Shown here piece by piece: positions 7,719 to 17,189 of a stretch of DNA of 64,000 bases; positions within the stretch are counted from its first letter, which is position 1, and the number at the start of each line of letters is the position of its first letter. Source of the stretch: Caldisericum exile AZM16c01 (GTDB lineage Bacteria; Caldisericota; Caldisericia; Caldisericales; Caldisericaceae); contig NC_017096.1 of NCBI RefSeq assembly GCF_000284335.1, positions 186,001 through 250,000 on the forward strand, in the 5' to 3' direction. Made by a program: the position numbers and the translations under genes. The notes under the pieces were generated by a model. It ran no database searches, was not told where the DNA came from, and saw only the letters and a program-made list of their open reading frames with translations.

Positions 7719-8391
7719 TGTAAGAACCCTTTTAGAAAAAAGGACTCAGATTATTACTGGACGTATTGGCTCTGGAAAAACAGAGATTGCAATAAATCTT
7801 GCAATAAAACTAAGCAATTTGCAAGTTCCTGTAAAACTATTTGATCTTGACATTGTAAAGCCTTATGTAAGGATTAGAGATGTAGAAGAGAAATTAAAAG
7901 AGTATAACCTTGACCTTATCTTACCACCGCCTTTAACAAGAGTACTTGATGTGCCTGTTTTCCCACCAAATGTTGTATCTGAACTCATGGATAAAACTTC
8001 AATACATGTAATCGACGTTGGTGGCGATGCATATGGTGCAGGAAGTATTGCTCAGTTTAGAAACTTTTTTGAGGATTCATATAACATGCTTTTTGTTGTA
8101 AACACAAAACGGCCTTATACGGAAACAAAAGAACAAATCCTAAAAGAACTTGAAACAATTCAAAATGCTTCAAAATTGAAGGTGACGCATCTTGTATTAA
8201 ACACGAACTTGCGGTGGGAAACAACAAAAGAGATCATTAAAGAAGGGTATGAAGTTTTAAAAAACGTTTCTTATGAATTGTCACTACCAATTATTTTTGC
8301 AGGCGTTGATGAATCTAAATTGGCGTTAATGGACTCTCTTGATGTGGATGTTTTTCCACTCAAACTATTTGTTAGTCCAATTCCAATATAA
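7705..8391 (+). CDS. P-loop ATPase of unknown role in the 2-oxoacid oxidoreductase cluster
   Basis: A 228-residue protein overlapping the end of buk by 14 bases. Walker A is GRIGSGKT (19-26); [17 protein letters not shown] and [13 protein letters not shown] (about 94-106) resemble the switch regions of MinD/CobQ-type ATPases, and VLNTN near residue 167 may contact the base. There is no transmembrane segment. From memory, such an ATPase also occurs between buk and the oxidoreductase genes in some fermentative thermophiles, suggesting a maturation or regulatory job for this complex; that link is inference. Function unknown. Confidence 0.7.
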   Translation: MKEFDVRTLLEKRTQIITGRIGSGKTEIAINLAIKLSNLQVPVKLFDLDIVKPYVRIRDVEEKLKEYNLDLILPPPLTRVLDVPVFPPNVVSELMDKTSIHVIDVGGDAYGAGSIAQFRNFFEDSYNMLFVVNTKRPYTETKEQILKELETIQNASKLKVTHLVLNTNLRWETTKEIIKEGYEVLKNVSYELSLPIIFAGVDESKLALMDSLDVDVFPLKLFVSPIPI

Positions 8392-8404
8392 GGAGGTTTG
8401 GTTA

Positions 8405-8632
8405 ATGGAACCAAAGGTAATTATTGACGAAGAGAGGTGCAAAAGTTGCGGCCTCTGTGTAAGTGTATGTCCAAAACATGTTTTGAGAATCTCTGACAGA
8501 ATTAACCTTAAAGGGTATCATCCTGTGGAACTTTTTGACAATGAAGGATGTATTTCTTGCGGCTTCTGTTACATTATCTGTCCCGACAGAGCAATCGTTG
8601 AAGTAAGAAGACCTGAGAAAGCACAGGTTTAA
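8405..8632 (+). CDS. 2-oxoacid:ferredoxin oxidoreductase, ferredoxin-like delta subunit
   Basis: A 75-residue protein with two CxxCxxCxxxCP motifs (Cys12/15/18/22 and Cys49/52/55/59), binding two [4Fe-4S] clusters. It passes electrons from the TPP centre to external ferredoxin. The start at 8405 follows AAGGAGG; an upstream extension in the same frame would run back into the ATPase gene and is not supported. The next gene starts 11 bp after the stop, as expected for the four-gene oxidoreductase. Confidence 0.9.
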   Translation: MEPKVIIDEERCKSCGLCVSVCPKHVLRISDRINLKGYHPVELFDNEGCISCGFCYIICPDRAIVEVRRPEKAQV

Positions 8633-8643
8633 TGGAGGTTATT

Positions 8644-9705
8644 ATGGGTGAAAGACTATTAATGAAAGGTGCCGAGGCACTTGCTGAGGCAGCAATAAGA
8701 GCAGGTGCCCAGATTTTCTTTGGTTATCCTATTACGCCTCAAAACGAAACACCAGAGTATTTTTCAAGAAGAATGCCAGAGTTAGGCAGAAAGTATGTGC
8801 AGGCAGAAAGCGAGGTTGCTTCTATTAATATGGTTTATGGTGCAGCCTCAACTGGAACAAGGGTAATTACTTCTTCCTCAAGCCCTGGCATTAGCCTTAT
8901 GCAAGAAGGTTTTAGTTACATTGGAAACTCAGATGTGCCATGTGTTGTTGTAAATGTTATGCGTGGTGGCCCTGGCCTTGGAAACATTGCCCCTGCACAG
9001 GCTGACTACTTCCAGGCAACAAAGGGTGGGGGACATGGTGATTATCACTCAATTGTATTAGCACCACATACAGTTCAAGAGCAGTGCGATCTTATGTATG
9101 ATGCCTTTGAACTTGCAGAGAAATATAGAATTATGGTTGTTGTTCTTTCAGATGGACTTTTAGGGCAGATGATGGAACCAGTTGAGTTTAAAGATTGGGT
9201 TGATGTCAGCAAACTCAAAACACCTGACTGGGCAATCGTTGGTAAAGGTGATAGACCAAGAAATCTCATAACTTCATTTAATCTCGATCCAGAAGGCCTT
9301 GAAAAGATGAACCTTGCCTTACAGGAAAAGTATAAGAAGATTGCAGAAAATGAAACAAGATACGAGTTATTTATGATGGACGATGCAGAATATGCCCTCA
9401 CTGGCTTTGGAACTGTAGCAAGAATTATGAAAACAACGGTTAAGATGTTGAGAGAAAAAGGCATTAAGGCAGGACTGATAAGGCCGATTACTGTGTGGCC
9501 TTTCCCATATAAGGTTTATGAAGAATTTGCAGATAAAGTAAAGTTCTTCCTCGACGTGGAGATGAACGAGGGTCAGATGCTTGAAGATGTTAAACTTGGA
9601 GTTAATGGCAAGAAACCAGTTCAGTTCTACGGTAGATTTGGTGGGGTTGTCCCTACTGCGGAAGAAATTTATAAAGCTTTTAGATTGCACTTGGGAGGTT
9701 GCTAA
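8644..9705 (+). CDS. vorB: 2-oxoacid:ferredoxin oxidoreductase, alpha subunit (VorB-like)
   Basis: A 353-residue alpha subunit of the 2-oxoisovalerate/2-oxoglutarate ferredoxin oxidoreductase family. It opens with [18 protein letters not shown] and the substrate-side motif GYPITPQNE, then shows [21 protein letters not shown] and [13 protein letters not shown]. It pairs with the TPP-binding beta subunit to decarboxylate 2-oxoacids to acyl-CoA. ATG 8644 is preferred to 8632 because GGAGG at 8635-8639 serves it. With Liv upstream and butyrate kinase in the operon, branched 2-oxoacids are the likely substrates; 2-oxoglutarate cannot be excluded. Confidence 0.88.
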   Translation: MGERLLMKGAEALAEAAIRAGAQIFFGYPITPQNETPEYFSRRMPELGRKYVQAESEVASINMVYGAASTGTRVITSSSSPGISLMQEGFSYIGNSDVPCVVVNVMRGGPGLGNIAPAQADYFQATKGGGHGDYHSIVLAPHTVQEQCDLMYDAFELAEKYRIMVVVLSDGLLGQMMEPVEFKDWVDVSKLKTPDWAIVGKGDRPRNLITSFNLDPEGLEKMNLALQEKYKKIAENETRYELFMMDDAEYALTGFGTVARIMKTTVKMLREKGIKAGLIRPITVWPFPYKVYEEFADKVKFFLDVEMNEGQMLEDVKLGVNGKKPVQFYGRFGGVVPTAEEIYKAFRLHLGGC

Positions 9706-10451
9706 TGAAACTCATATATAAAGCACCGGAAACGTTTACAAAAAAGCCTACAACTTATTGTCCAGGATGCACACATGGCATAGCACACCGTATTATTTCA
9801 GAATTGCTTGAAGAGATGGATTTGGTAAAGAAGGCAGTAATTATTTGGCCGGTTGGATGTGCCGTATTTGGATACGATTTTATTGATACGGACGCTGCAG
9901 TTGCAGCGCACGGAAGAGCATGTGCAATGGCAACTGGTATAAAAAGAGCACATCCAGAAAGTTTTGTTATTACATATCAGGGAGACGGTGACCTTGCTTC
10001 CATAGGAATGGCTGAGACGGTGCATGCTGCGGCAAGAGGCGAATTAATCACAACAATTTTTATTAACAACGGAAACTTTGGTATGACAGGTGGGCAAATG
10101 GCACCTACAACGCTAATAGGACAGGTTACAACAACATCTCCTTATGGAAGAAAACCAGAGGTAAGCGGATTTCCTATTCATGTTGCAGAGATGCTTGCAA
10201 CACTTGATGGTCCTGCTTACATTGCACGGGCATCACTTGATTCACCGCAGCACATAAATCAGGCAAAGAACTTCATAAGGAAGGCATTTAAAGCGCAATT
10301 GCTTGGGCTTGGTTATTCGCTTGTTGAACTTGTTTCAACGTGTCCTACAAATTGGAAGATGACACCAGTTGAATCACTTGAGAGAGTAAGAAAAGAAGTG
10401 CTTCCCGTTTTCCCTATTGGTGAATTTAGGGTTGTAAAGGGGGTTGAGTAA
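9705..10451 (+). CDS. 2-oxoacid:ferredoxin oxidoreductase, TPP-binding beta subunit
   Basis: A 248-residue beta subunit. TTYCPGCTHGIAHRII is the family N-terminus with cysteines near the cluster, WPVGCAVFGYDFID follows, and YQGDGDLASIGMAE with NNGNFGMTGGQMAPTT forms the TPP/Mg2+ site (GDG...NN). The start codon overlaps the alpha-subunit stop (TAATG) and has GGGAGG upstream. It catalyses the oxidative decarboxylation step together with the alpha subunit. Confidence 0.91.
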   Translation: MKLIYKAPETFTKKPTTYCPGCTHGIAHRIISELLEEMDLVKKAVIIWPVGCAVFGYDFIDTDAAVAAHGRACAMATGIKRAHPESFVITYQGDGDLASIGMAETVHAAARGELITTIFINNGNFGMTGGQMAPTTLIGQVTTTSPYGRKPEVSGFPIHVAEMLATLDGPAYIARASLDSPQHINQAKNFIRKAFKAQLLGLGYSLVELVSTCPTNWKMTPVESLERVRKEVLPVFPIGEFRVVKGVE

Positions 10452-10452
10452 A

Positions 10453-11004
10453 ATGGAAAAGGGAGTGGTTATAGCAGGTTTTGGCGGTCAAGGCGTAATG
10501 CTTGCAGGGGAAATTCTTGCAGAAGCAGGAAAGGACGAAGGAAAGTTTGTTACATTCCTTCCATCATATGGTCCAGAACAACGTGGTGGCACTGCAAATT
10601 GTCATGTAATAGTCTCTGATGAAGAAATCGCATCACCCGTTATTGATAGGCCAGAAGCAGCAATAATTCTTAATCTTCCCTCCTTAGACAAATATGAACC
10701 GATGATGAAAGAGAATGGTATCATGATTCTTAATAAGACCCTTATCCCAAGAGAAGTTAAAAGATCTGATGTAAGGGTTCTTCAAATTGATGCGCATGAT
10801 GTTGCACGTAAACTTGGTTCGGAAAGAGTTGTTAATATGATTCTCCTTGGTGCATATGTCGAAGTTGAGAAACCTGTGTCATTAGAATCTATAAAAGAGG
10901 CACTTAAAAAGTATCTAACAGGAAGAAAAGCAGAACTTCTTGAGATAAATATTCGCGCAGTAGAAGAGGGAAGTAAAATTGCAAGGGAGTTTTTGGGAGG
11001 CTAA
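10453..11004 (+). CDS. 2-oxoacid:ferredoxin oxidoreductase, gamma subunit
   Basis: A 183-residue gamma subunit with the hallmark VVIAGFGGQGVMLAGEILAEA and the following SYGPEQRGGTANCHVIVSD. It binds CoA and completes the alpha-beta-gamma-delta enzyme. The ATG at 10453 is preferred to the upstream TTG at 10444 because AAGGGGGTTGAG precedes it. The stop lies one base before the next gene's start codon. Confidence 0.91.
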   Translation: MEKGVVIAGFGGQGVMLAGEILAEAGKDEGKFVTFLPSYGPEQRGGTANCHVIVSDEEIASPVIDRPEAAIILNLPSLDKYEPMMKENGIMILNKTLIPREVKRSDVRVLQIDAHDVARKLGSERVVNMILLGAYVEVEKPVSLESIKEALKKYLTGRKAELLEINIRAVEEGSKIAREFLGG

Positions 11005-11005
11005 A

Positions 11006-11356
11006 GTGAAAACAATAAAACCGGAAGAATTAAAGCCAGAACCGGTTGAATTTAATGGGGCATACATCCCTGGCGTGACGATTCGGTGGCTTATTAAAAA
11101 AGAGGACGGGGCAGAGCGTTTTGCGATGAGGTATTTTGAATTGGAGCCTGGTGCAGTTATACCAGAGCACCACCACGAGTGGGAGCATGAGATTTTTATC
11201 CTTCAAGGTAAGCTCATTATAACCGAGGGCGACGAAGAAAGAACTGTGGAAAGTGGAACAGCAGTCTTTATAAAGCCAAATGCACCTCACTCTTACAAAA
11301 ACATTGGTGATACGAAGGCTTTAATGCTCTGCCTTATTCCTTACTTAAAAATCTAA
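11006..11356 (+). CDS. Cupin-domain protein
   Basis: A 116-residue single-domain cupin starting at GTG 11006, 1 bp after the gamma-subunit stop, with GGGAGG five bases upstream. The metal-binding motif 1 is EHHHEWEHE (three to four His plus Glu) and motif 2 is PNAPHSYKNIGD. Small cupins of this type act as metal-dependent sensors or isomerases; the substrate is not predictable. Its place behind the oxidoreductase suggests a link to acyl-CoA or organic-acid metabolism, but this is only context. Confidence 0.75.
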   Translation: MKTIKPEELKPEPVEFNGAYIPGVTIRWLIKKEDGAERFAMRYFELEPGAVIPEHHHEWEHEIFILQGKLIITEGDEERTVESGTAVFIKPNAPHSYKNIGDTKALMLCLIPYLKI

Positions 11357-11357
11357 G

Positions 11358-12092
11358 ATGGACTTTTTGGGGAAGTCTATCTTAGTTGTAGGTGGCTCTT
11401 CTGGAATTGGGAGGGCCACCTCCTTACTTTTAGATAATCTTGGTGCAAAGGTTATTGCAACTGGCAGAACCAAGAAGCACATTGATGAAACTTTGAGATT
11501 AAGCGCTCGAATTGTTTTAGGACAGTTTAATCTTCCTTACGATATAAATGAACTACTAAACTGGGTGAAAGAAAAAACAGACAGTCTCAACGGTATTGTT
11601 TTTTCTCAGGGGGTAATTTTTACAGAACCTTTTGAAACTTTTAGAGATCACGAACTCGAAAGTATGTGGAAAATAAATGTTGAGTCTTCTTTTAAGATTT
11701 TAAGAGACCTTCTTCCATTGTTTAAGAACGGTGGAAGCGTTGTATTTGTTTCCTCTATTGATGCATTTTTTGGGGAACGAGAGCCTTCCTCTGGCTACGC
11801 TTTAACAAAATCGGCTATAATAGGTTTAACAAATGCCCTTGCGTATGAACTTGGAAAGTATAAAATAAGAGTTAACAGTATTTTGCCAGGGCTTATAAGA
11901 ACAAATATGACAGAGGATTTTTTTAAAAGCGAATTTGATAGTGTGCGTGAAGAATTTTTAAGGAGAGTTCCTCTTGGGCGTGAAGGAAGTCCCACTGAGG
12001 TTGCAAAACTCATTACATTTTTGCTCTCTGATGACGCCTCATACATTACGGGTGATAGTATTTTTATTGATGGAGGGTACCATACGGCATGA
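11358..12092 (+). CDS. Short-chain dehydrogenase/reductase
   Basis: A 244-residue classical SDR. The NAD(P) motif is VGGSSGIG (11-18); the catalytic Ser (132/133), Tyr147 and Lys151 are present (VSSID...GYALTK), as is Asn107. The NNAG-like strand reads FSQG. The C-terminal YITGDSIFIDGGYHTA is typical for FabG-like reductases. The substrate is unknown. It starts one base after the cupin stop and overlaps the next gene by four bases (ATGA), so it belongs to the same transcript. A decayed relative is at 39428-39685. Confidence 0.85.
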   Translation: MDFLGKSILVVGGSSGIGRATSLLLDNLGAKVIATGRTKKHIDETLRLSARIVLGQFNLPYDINELLNWVKEKTDSLNGIVFSQGVIFTEPFETFRDHELESMWKINVESSFKILRDLLPLFKNGGSVVFVSSIDAFFGEREPSSGYALTKSAIIGLTNALAYELGKYKIRVNSILPGLIRTNMTEDFFKSEFDSVREEFLRRVPLGREGSPTEVAKLITFLLSDDASYITGDSIFIDGGYHTA

Positions 12093-13249
12093 GATTTTTT
12101 CACCTTGCAGACTTACACATTGGTTTTCCTCTTAAAAGTGGAGAAAACAATTTTAACTTTCAAAATACGCTTGATTTTGTTGTTGAAAAGGCAAAAGAGT
12201 ATAAAATTGATGTTGTTGTCATCGCAGGGGATGTTTTTCACAAAAGAGACCCTGAAGTAAAAGACGAAAGACTCTTTGCAAGATTTATAAATGCTCTTGC
12301 AAATTTAGGTATAGAAATTTTGGTCGTGACAGGCAATCACGAAGGAGCACCATTTAGAGAGCGCATAATTCACCTTGATCTCTATTCTGAACTTTCTCTT
12401 GGATTTATAAATATAAGTAAGATACCGGAAGTTATAAACATAAAAGGTTTTAATTTTTTAACACTTCCATATCCATTTAAGACAAACATTCTTTCAAAAG
12501 AAGAATTTAGGGATTTAAGCGAGGACGAGGTATTAGTAAAGTTAAACGAGAGATTGCTTAAAATTATTGATGAACTTTTAGAAAGCGTTAGAGATAAGAA
12601 TAACATTCTTGTTGCACATATTCCTGTATCTGAAGGGACTGTTGGCTATGAGCAATTTATAAATTTTTCCAAATATCTTCCACTTTCAATTAACGAATTA
12701 GATAGAGAGAATATTCTCTACTTTGCCTTGGGGCACCTTCATAAAAATCAGGTTTTGGAAAGCCAAAAATATAAGCATAAATTTGTGTATCCAGGATCTC
12801 TTGACAGGCTTGATTTTAGCGAGGAAAATGATCCTAAAGGCTTTTTCTTTGTGGAAGTTTTAGATTCAGTAAAGAATACAGAGTTCATAGAAAATCCTTT
12901 CGCGCGTAAATTTTACACAGTTGAAATTTTCGACGATAAGTCATTCGAGCAAATTGATTTTGACCGCGCAAAACAGTCTATAGTTCGTGTTGTTGTGAAA
13001 GGAAACGTTGAAGATGAGGGGAAATTACGTGCAGCCGTTAATAAATTAAAAGAGGTGTCATACGTATTTACCCAAGTAATAGACGAGAGGTCTGAAAGTA
13101 CCCCGGTTTTATCGTCAATCTACGAGGTAAAAGATCCAATAAAGGCTATAGAAGAATATCTTGACAAATCCGAAAATCAAAAGTATAAAAAGATAAAGGA
13201 ACAAATTCTTGAAGAGGCACGCAATATAATGGAGCAAATAAATGAGTAG
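12089..13249 (+). CDS. sbcD: SbcD/Mre11-like DNA exonuclease
   Basis: A 386-residue calcineurin-fold phosphoesterase of the SbcD/Mre11 family. The metal ligands are visible in order: DLH (8-10), AGDVFHKRD (about 46-54), TGNHEG (81-86), AHIP and GHLHKN. SbcD with the SMC-like ATPase SbcC opens and trims DNA hairpins and ends, but no sbcC partner is present in the window, so this may work with an unlinked SbcC or as a stand-alone YhaM/YhaO-like nuclease. It overlaps its neighbours on both sides by 4 and 8 bases. Confidence 0.8.
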   Translation: MRFFHLADLHIGFPLKSGENNFNFQNTLDFVVEKAKEYKIDVVVIAGDVFHKRDPEVKDERLFARFINALANLGIEILVVTGNHEGAPFRERIIHLDLYSELSLGFINISKIPEVINIKGFNFLTLPYPFKTNILSKEEFRDLSEDEVLVKLNERLLKIIDELLESVRDKNNILVAHIPVSEGTVGYEQFINFSKYLPLSINELDRENILYFALGHLHKNQVLESQKYKHKFVYPGSLDRLDFSEENDPKGFFFVEVLDSVKNTEFIENPFARKFYTVEIFDDKSFEQIDFDRAKQSIVRVVVKGNVEDEGKLRAAVNKLKEVSYVFTQVIDERSESTPVLSSIYEVKDPIKAIEEYLDKSENQKYKKIKEQILEEARNIMEQINE

Positions 13250-16118
13250 AAGAAAAGGCTTTGCAAGTTTAAGTGTTGTCCTTTTGGTTACCGTTATGAT
13301 TTTTGATACTCTTGTTTTGCTGTCAATTCCACCAAACCCTTCGGATAGTGTCCTTAGAGCAAAATTCATAGAAATTGCAAAGAAATATAATATACCATCT
13401 GTGATTCTTATGGGAATTGCTTACACAGAATCTGGTTGGAAACAATTTGATGCAAATGGAAATCCAATAATTCATACGAACACCGATGGGTCAATTGATA
13501 TTGGAATTATGCAAATAAATTCTACAGGTAGATCAGACCTTGACAGGTTAAAAACGGATATTTTTTACAATATTGAAGTTGGTGCAAAGATCCTTGACGG
13601 AAAATGGAAAATTACTCCTGCAATTGGTGATTCTGATAGAAATATCCTCGAGAATTGGTATTACGCAATTTGGGCTTATAACGGATTTTCCTACATAAAC
13701 CACCCAGCAAACCCAACAGGAAGGCGTTATCAGGATAAAGTTATCGACAACATTGCAAAACTCATCATAGGTGACGATGGACAGCCCCTGTGGACACCAG
13801 TAAGTATTACAAAGCCAGATCCATCTAAAATTACAAATCCACCCTCTTACATTGATACGCCAACACCTTACCACTTTGGTGATTTGTATCAAAACCCTTC
13901 CGATAACGCTCGTATAGTTCAAGCAAATACAGACCTTATAATGCCTACAAATACAGATACGCATCTTCAATTTCTTATTCAGAATGTTGGCACATCCACA
14001 TGGAGCGGAACAATATTTAGCAATCCTTATTCAGCGAAACTTACCCTTATAGGCGAAAATGTTAAAGTCGAAAAGTCAATTCCTATTTCAAACAGAGTTC
14101 AACCAGGCGAAACTTACTTGTGCGATTTTGTTGTAAACATTGGGACATCAGGCACTTATGATTTAACGCTTGAATTTTTTAACAGCAACAATCCGTTTGG
14201 ACAAAGAGTTAAATCAAGTATTACTTTTGCAAACTTTTCAATATTGGACCAAAATGACATTACTCAAAATGTTTCAAACTACACGATAAATCTTAATTAC
14301 AAGGCGGATCTAAATATGAATTTCACACCATATTTATTTGTGAAATATACTAATAATGGCACTGTTTTGTCAACAGACCTAATTCAAGGCACCTATGCAA
14401 ATGGAGAAATTTATTTTACATTTCTACCAAACTTTAAAGTTCCACCGAGCGTTAACCTTGAAACATATCTTGTATTTTCCACTTCAATGAACTTAACAAA
14501 CACCTTCTCATATTTCTATAAGGCAAATTACACACTTTCTTTTACCCCTGTTGATGGTATTGTTATCGATTCTTATCCCAATGCCTTGATAACTGTTGAC
14601 GGCAATAATACAAATTTAACTACACGTGCCTTTGTGCCTTTAACATTGGGAACCCACACAATATCTCTTACAAGAGACGGTTATAACCCATACACCTTAA
14701 CTTATAATTACTCTGGTTTTGATTATGTCTTTTCAAATCTTACGCAAAGCACAAATAGTAAGCCACAAGCAAGCCTAACTAATTTTGATTTCCAAAAGCT
14801 TGTTGGAAGTGATGCAAAATTTGTAAATGTGCTTGTGAGTGCTCCTGATATGAATACCACAATGTTTTTCATGTCAACCTCGAAGATGTTTTCCTTTTAC
14901 CCTGCTTCCGTCAAGGGTCAAGGTGTAATAACACTCATTGCTGATGCAAGATGGGGAAATGTAGGTAATAATAATGGAAGTATCACGTTCTCTTACAATG
15001 GTGTAAAAAATGCGATAAATTTAACTGCTTTAGTTCAGGTTGTCGGTGCAAACATTTCAACGAATCCAGCAAGCCTTACAGTAAGAGTGCCTGATTTAAT
15101 TTCTTTCGATGTCATTTTGAATACAAATACTCTACTTTCAGATATTTCATTTACGGTTTCTTATCCAATGCAAAATCTTGAATTTGTAAGTTACTCATCA
15201 CATTATCTTACAAAGTTAAATGACTCAATCACATTTACAGGTGATGTGTCAAACGTCCAAAATGGCTCATCAATTCTTACGCTTACTTTTAAGGCGATTT
15301 CGGAAAGCACAAATAAAGTGATTATAAACTTTACAAACGTGAGCACAACAAATGGCACAAATGTGTACTCAACACCCCTTGAACTTACAATTTTTCCAGT
15401 ATTTGTAAAGCCATCGAAGGTTACAGGTATAACACTAATGAACAATGTCTCAAAGGTTGAATTTTCATTTAACGAAAGTAGGGCAGGGTCCTACAAAATA
15501 AAGGATTATGAGATATACCGAAATAAAAAAGATGACTTGTCGTCTGCAATGTATGTGGGAGCAACAGTTGCTACTCACTTTATAGATTCCGGACCTTTTG
15601 AGCAAAACACGACTTATTACTACTGGGTAATAGCAGTTGACGAGAAAGGGAATTCTTCAGATCCATCAGATACATTTACTGTTAAGCCAATTATTTTCTC
15701 TGATACAAAAGTAAATTCAATAAAACTCGAGTTTTACATAGGGTCTCAGAATTATTATATAAATGGCATACAAATGAAAATGGATACAGCTCCTATCATT
15801 ATTGGTGGAAGAACTTTTGTGCCTGTTAGGTTTATCGCGGAGCCCCTTTATGCTCAGGTTGTGTGGAAGGCAGAAACAAAAACTGTCATTATCGCGCTTA
15901 AAGATAAAATAATCGAACTTTATATAGGAAATCCACTTGCATCCGTTAATGGAGTTCAAACGCCAATTGATAAAGATAACCCTCAAGTTGCACCGTTCAT
16001 AAAGGACGGGAGAACAATGCTTCCTTTAAGATTTATTGCGGAGAATTTTGGTTCAGTTGTACTTTGGGATAATTCAACAAAAAAGGTTACAATTCTATAC
16101 AATTCTTCAACTCATTGA
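13242..16118 (+). CDS. Secreted multidomain protein: lytic transglycosylase-like domain, PEGA, cohesin-like, FN3 and stalk domains
   Basis: A 958-residue surface protein. Residues 1-30 are an uncleaved anchor or signal peptide. Residues 38-185 form an SLT-type transglycosylase domain with catalytic Glu63 in AYTESGW and GIMQIN (88-93). An Ig-like segment with QNVGTSTWSG follows (about 225-335), then a PEGA domain (about 437-490), a cohesin-like domain (about 597-719, NISTNPASLTVRVPDLISF), one FN3 domain (721-815) and a C-terminal copper-amine-oxidase-N ('stalk') module (825-958) with RTFVPVRFIAE and RTMLPLRFIAEN. It probably acts on, and is retained at, the cell wall. The start overlaps sbcD and has GGAG upstream. 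The domain order is unusual. Confidence 0.78.
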   Translation: MSRRKGFASLSVVLLVTVMIFDTLVLLSIPPNPSDSVLRAKFIEIAKKYNIPSVILMGIAYTESGWKQFDANGNPIIHTNTDGSIDIGIMQINSTGRSDLDRLKTDIFYNIEVGAKILDGKWKITPAIGDSDRNILENWYYAIWAYNGFSYINHPANPTGRRYQDKVIDNIAKLIIGDDGQPLWTPVSITKPDPSKITNPPSYIDTPTPYHFGDLYQNPSDNARIVQANTDLIMPTNTDTHLQFLIQNVGTSTWSGTIFSNPYSAKLTLIGENVKVEKSIPISNRVQPGETYLCDFVVNIGTSGTYDLTLEFFNSNNPFGQRVKSSITFANFSILDQNDITQNVSNYTINLNYKADLNMNFTPYLFVKYTNNGTVLSTDLIQGTYANGEIYFTFLPNFKVPPSVNLETYLVFSTSMNLTNTFSYFYKANYTLSFTPVDGIVIDSYPNALITVDGNNTNLTTRAFVPLTLGTHTISLTRDGYNPYTLTYNYSGFDYVFSNLTQSTNSKPQASLTNFDFQKLVGSDAKFVNVLVSAPDMNTTMFFMSTSKMFSFYPASVKGQGVITLIADARWGNVGNNNGSITFSYNGVKNAINLTALVQVVGANISTNPASLTVRVPDLISFDVILNTNTLLSDISFTVSYPMQNLEFVSYSSHYLTKLNDSITFTGDVSNVQNGSSILTLTFKAISESTNKVIINFTNVSTTNGTNVYSTPLELTIFPVFVKPSKVTGITLMNNVSKVEFSFNESRAGSYKIKDYEIYRNKKDDLSSAMYVGATVATHFIDSGPFEQNTTYYYWVIAVDEKGNSSDPSDTFTVKPIIFSDTKVNSIKLEFYIGSQNYYINGIQMKMDTAPIIIGGRTFVPVRFIAEPLYAQVVWKAETKTVIIALKDKIIELYIGNPLASVNGVQTPIDKDNPQVAPFIKDGRTMLPLRFIAENFGSVVLWDNSTKKVTILYNSSTH

Positions 16119-16127
16119 GGTGATATT

Positions 16128-17105
16128 ATGAAAAAAGTTGATGTCCACGATGCAGTGAATAAGAGGCTTGCAACAGATGTTACAATTATTGATGGCCTCA
16201 AGAAAAGTGTGCTTTTCAAACGTGGTTATGTTATTTCTGAGAGCGATGTTCCTAAACTTCTTTCAATTGGAAGGCACTACGTGTGGATTGAAGATGAGAG
16301 TAGCACTCTTGTTCACGAGGATGATGCAGGTATTTTTTTAATGGAATCAATAAAAGGTGAAAACCTTACCTTAACGAAGCCGGAAGAGTCAAAGGTAAAA
16401 ATTGTTGCCGAGACCGATGGCGTTTTAATCGTAAATACAGATGGGCTTTTCAAGATAAATGAAATTGACGATGTTGTTGTTGCAACAAAAAGACCTTTTA
16501 CTTTTGTTAAAAGTGGTATGTCTGTTGCAATTGGTAAGATTATGCCGAAAGAAATTTCAAAAGATGTTCTTTTGGAAGTTGAAAGTATCGCAAATATGTT
16601 TAAACCAATTGTCAGCTTGAGACCGATTGTTCCTCACAAAATTGCGCTCTTCCCCGTTGGAAACGAGTTTATTGAAGGCTTAAGGGAGGAGATATTAAGT
16701 TTTAGGATTAAGGAATATCTTGAAAGCCTTGGCCAGGAAATTATTTTAAGAGAAATCCTTGAAGATGATGAGATAAAAATAAAAAATGCAGGATTAAAAG
16801 CATTAGAGATGGGTGCAGACATCGTTATCTACATGGGAGGAATGGCAGTTGACCCTGACGATAGAACGGTTCCTGGTATAAAACTTATGGGAGTTGAAGT
16901 TATAAAATACGGTGTTCCAGTATTTCCAGGATTCACCTTTCTTGTAGGTTATTTGGAAAATAAGGTTGTTCTCGGTATTCCGTCTTCCTCTGGCATTGCA
17001 AAAGAAGGCACAAGTTTTCACTTTCTTATGCCAATAATATTGTCAAATTACAGATTGTTGAAAGATGACCTTATTAAATTTTCTCTCGGCGGGTACATAG
17101 GTTAA
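16128..17105 (+). CDS. Molybdopterin-binding protein (MoeA/MoaB-like domain)
   Basis: A 325-residue protein whose C-terminal half matches the molybdopterin-binding fold: VPHKIALFPVGNEFIEG, a central GADIVIYMGGMAVDPDDRTVPGI and VVLGIPSSSGI. The N-terminal half (MKKVDVHDAVNKRLATDVTII) resembles MoeA domain 1, which handles the cofactor during molybdenum insertion. Proteins like this accompany molybdenum hydroxylase genes, matching the Xdh-type operon that begins 0.9 kb downstream. It follows the surface-protein gene by 9 bp with GAGGTGA as ribosome site, so it is the last gene of the buk transcript. Confidence 0.75.
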   Translation: MKKVDVHDAVNKRLATDVTIIDGLKKSVLFKRGYVISESDVPKLLSIGRHYVWIEDESSTLVHEDDAGIFLMESIKGENLTLTKPEESKVKIVAETDGVLIVNTDGLFKINEIDDVVVATKRPFTFVKSGMSVAIGKIMPKEISKDVLLEVESIANMFKPIVSLRPIVPHKIALFPVGNEFIEGLREEILSFRIKEYLESLGQEIILREILEDDEIKIKNAGLKALEMGADIVIYMGGMAVDPDDRTVPGIKLMGVEVIKYGVPVFPGFTFLVGYLENKVVLGIPSSSGIAKEGTSFHFLMPIILSNYRLLKDDLIKFSLGGYIG

Positions 17106-17189
17106 GAGAAACTATCAAGGCTTTTCCTAACTTTTCTTTTGTTTAATGGGAGACACATTCCTTTTCAACCATTTATAGTGGACTTACAA

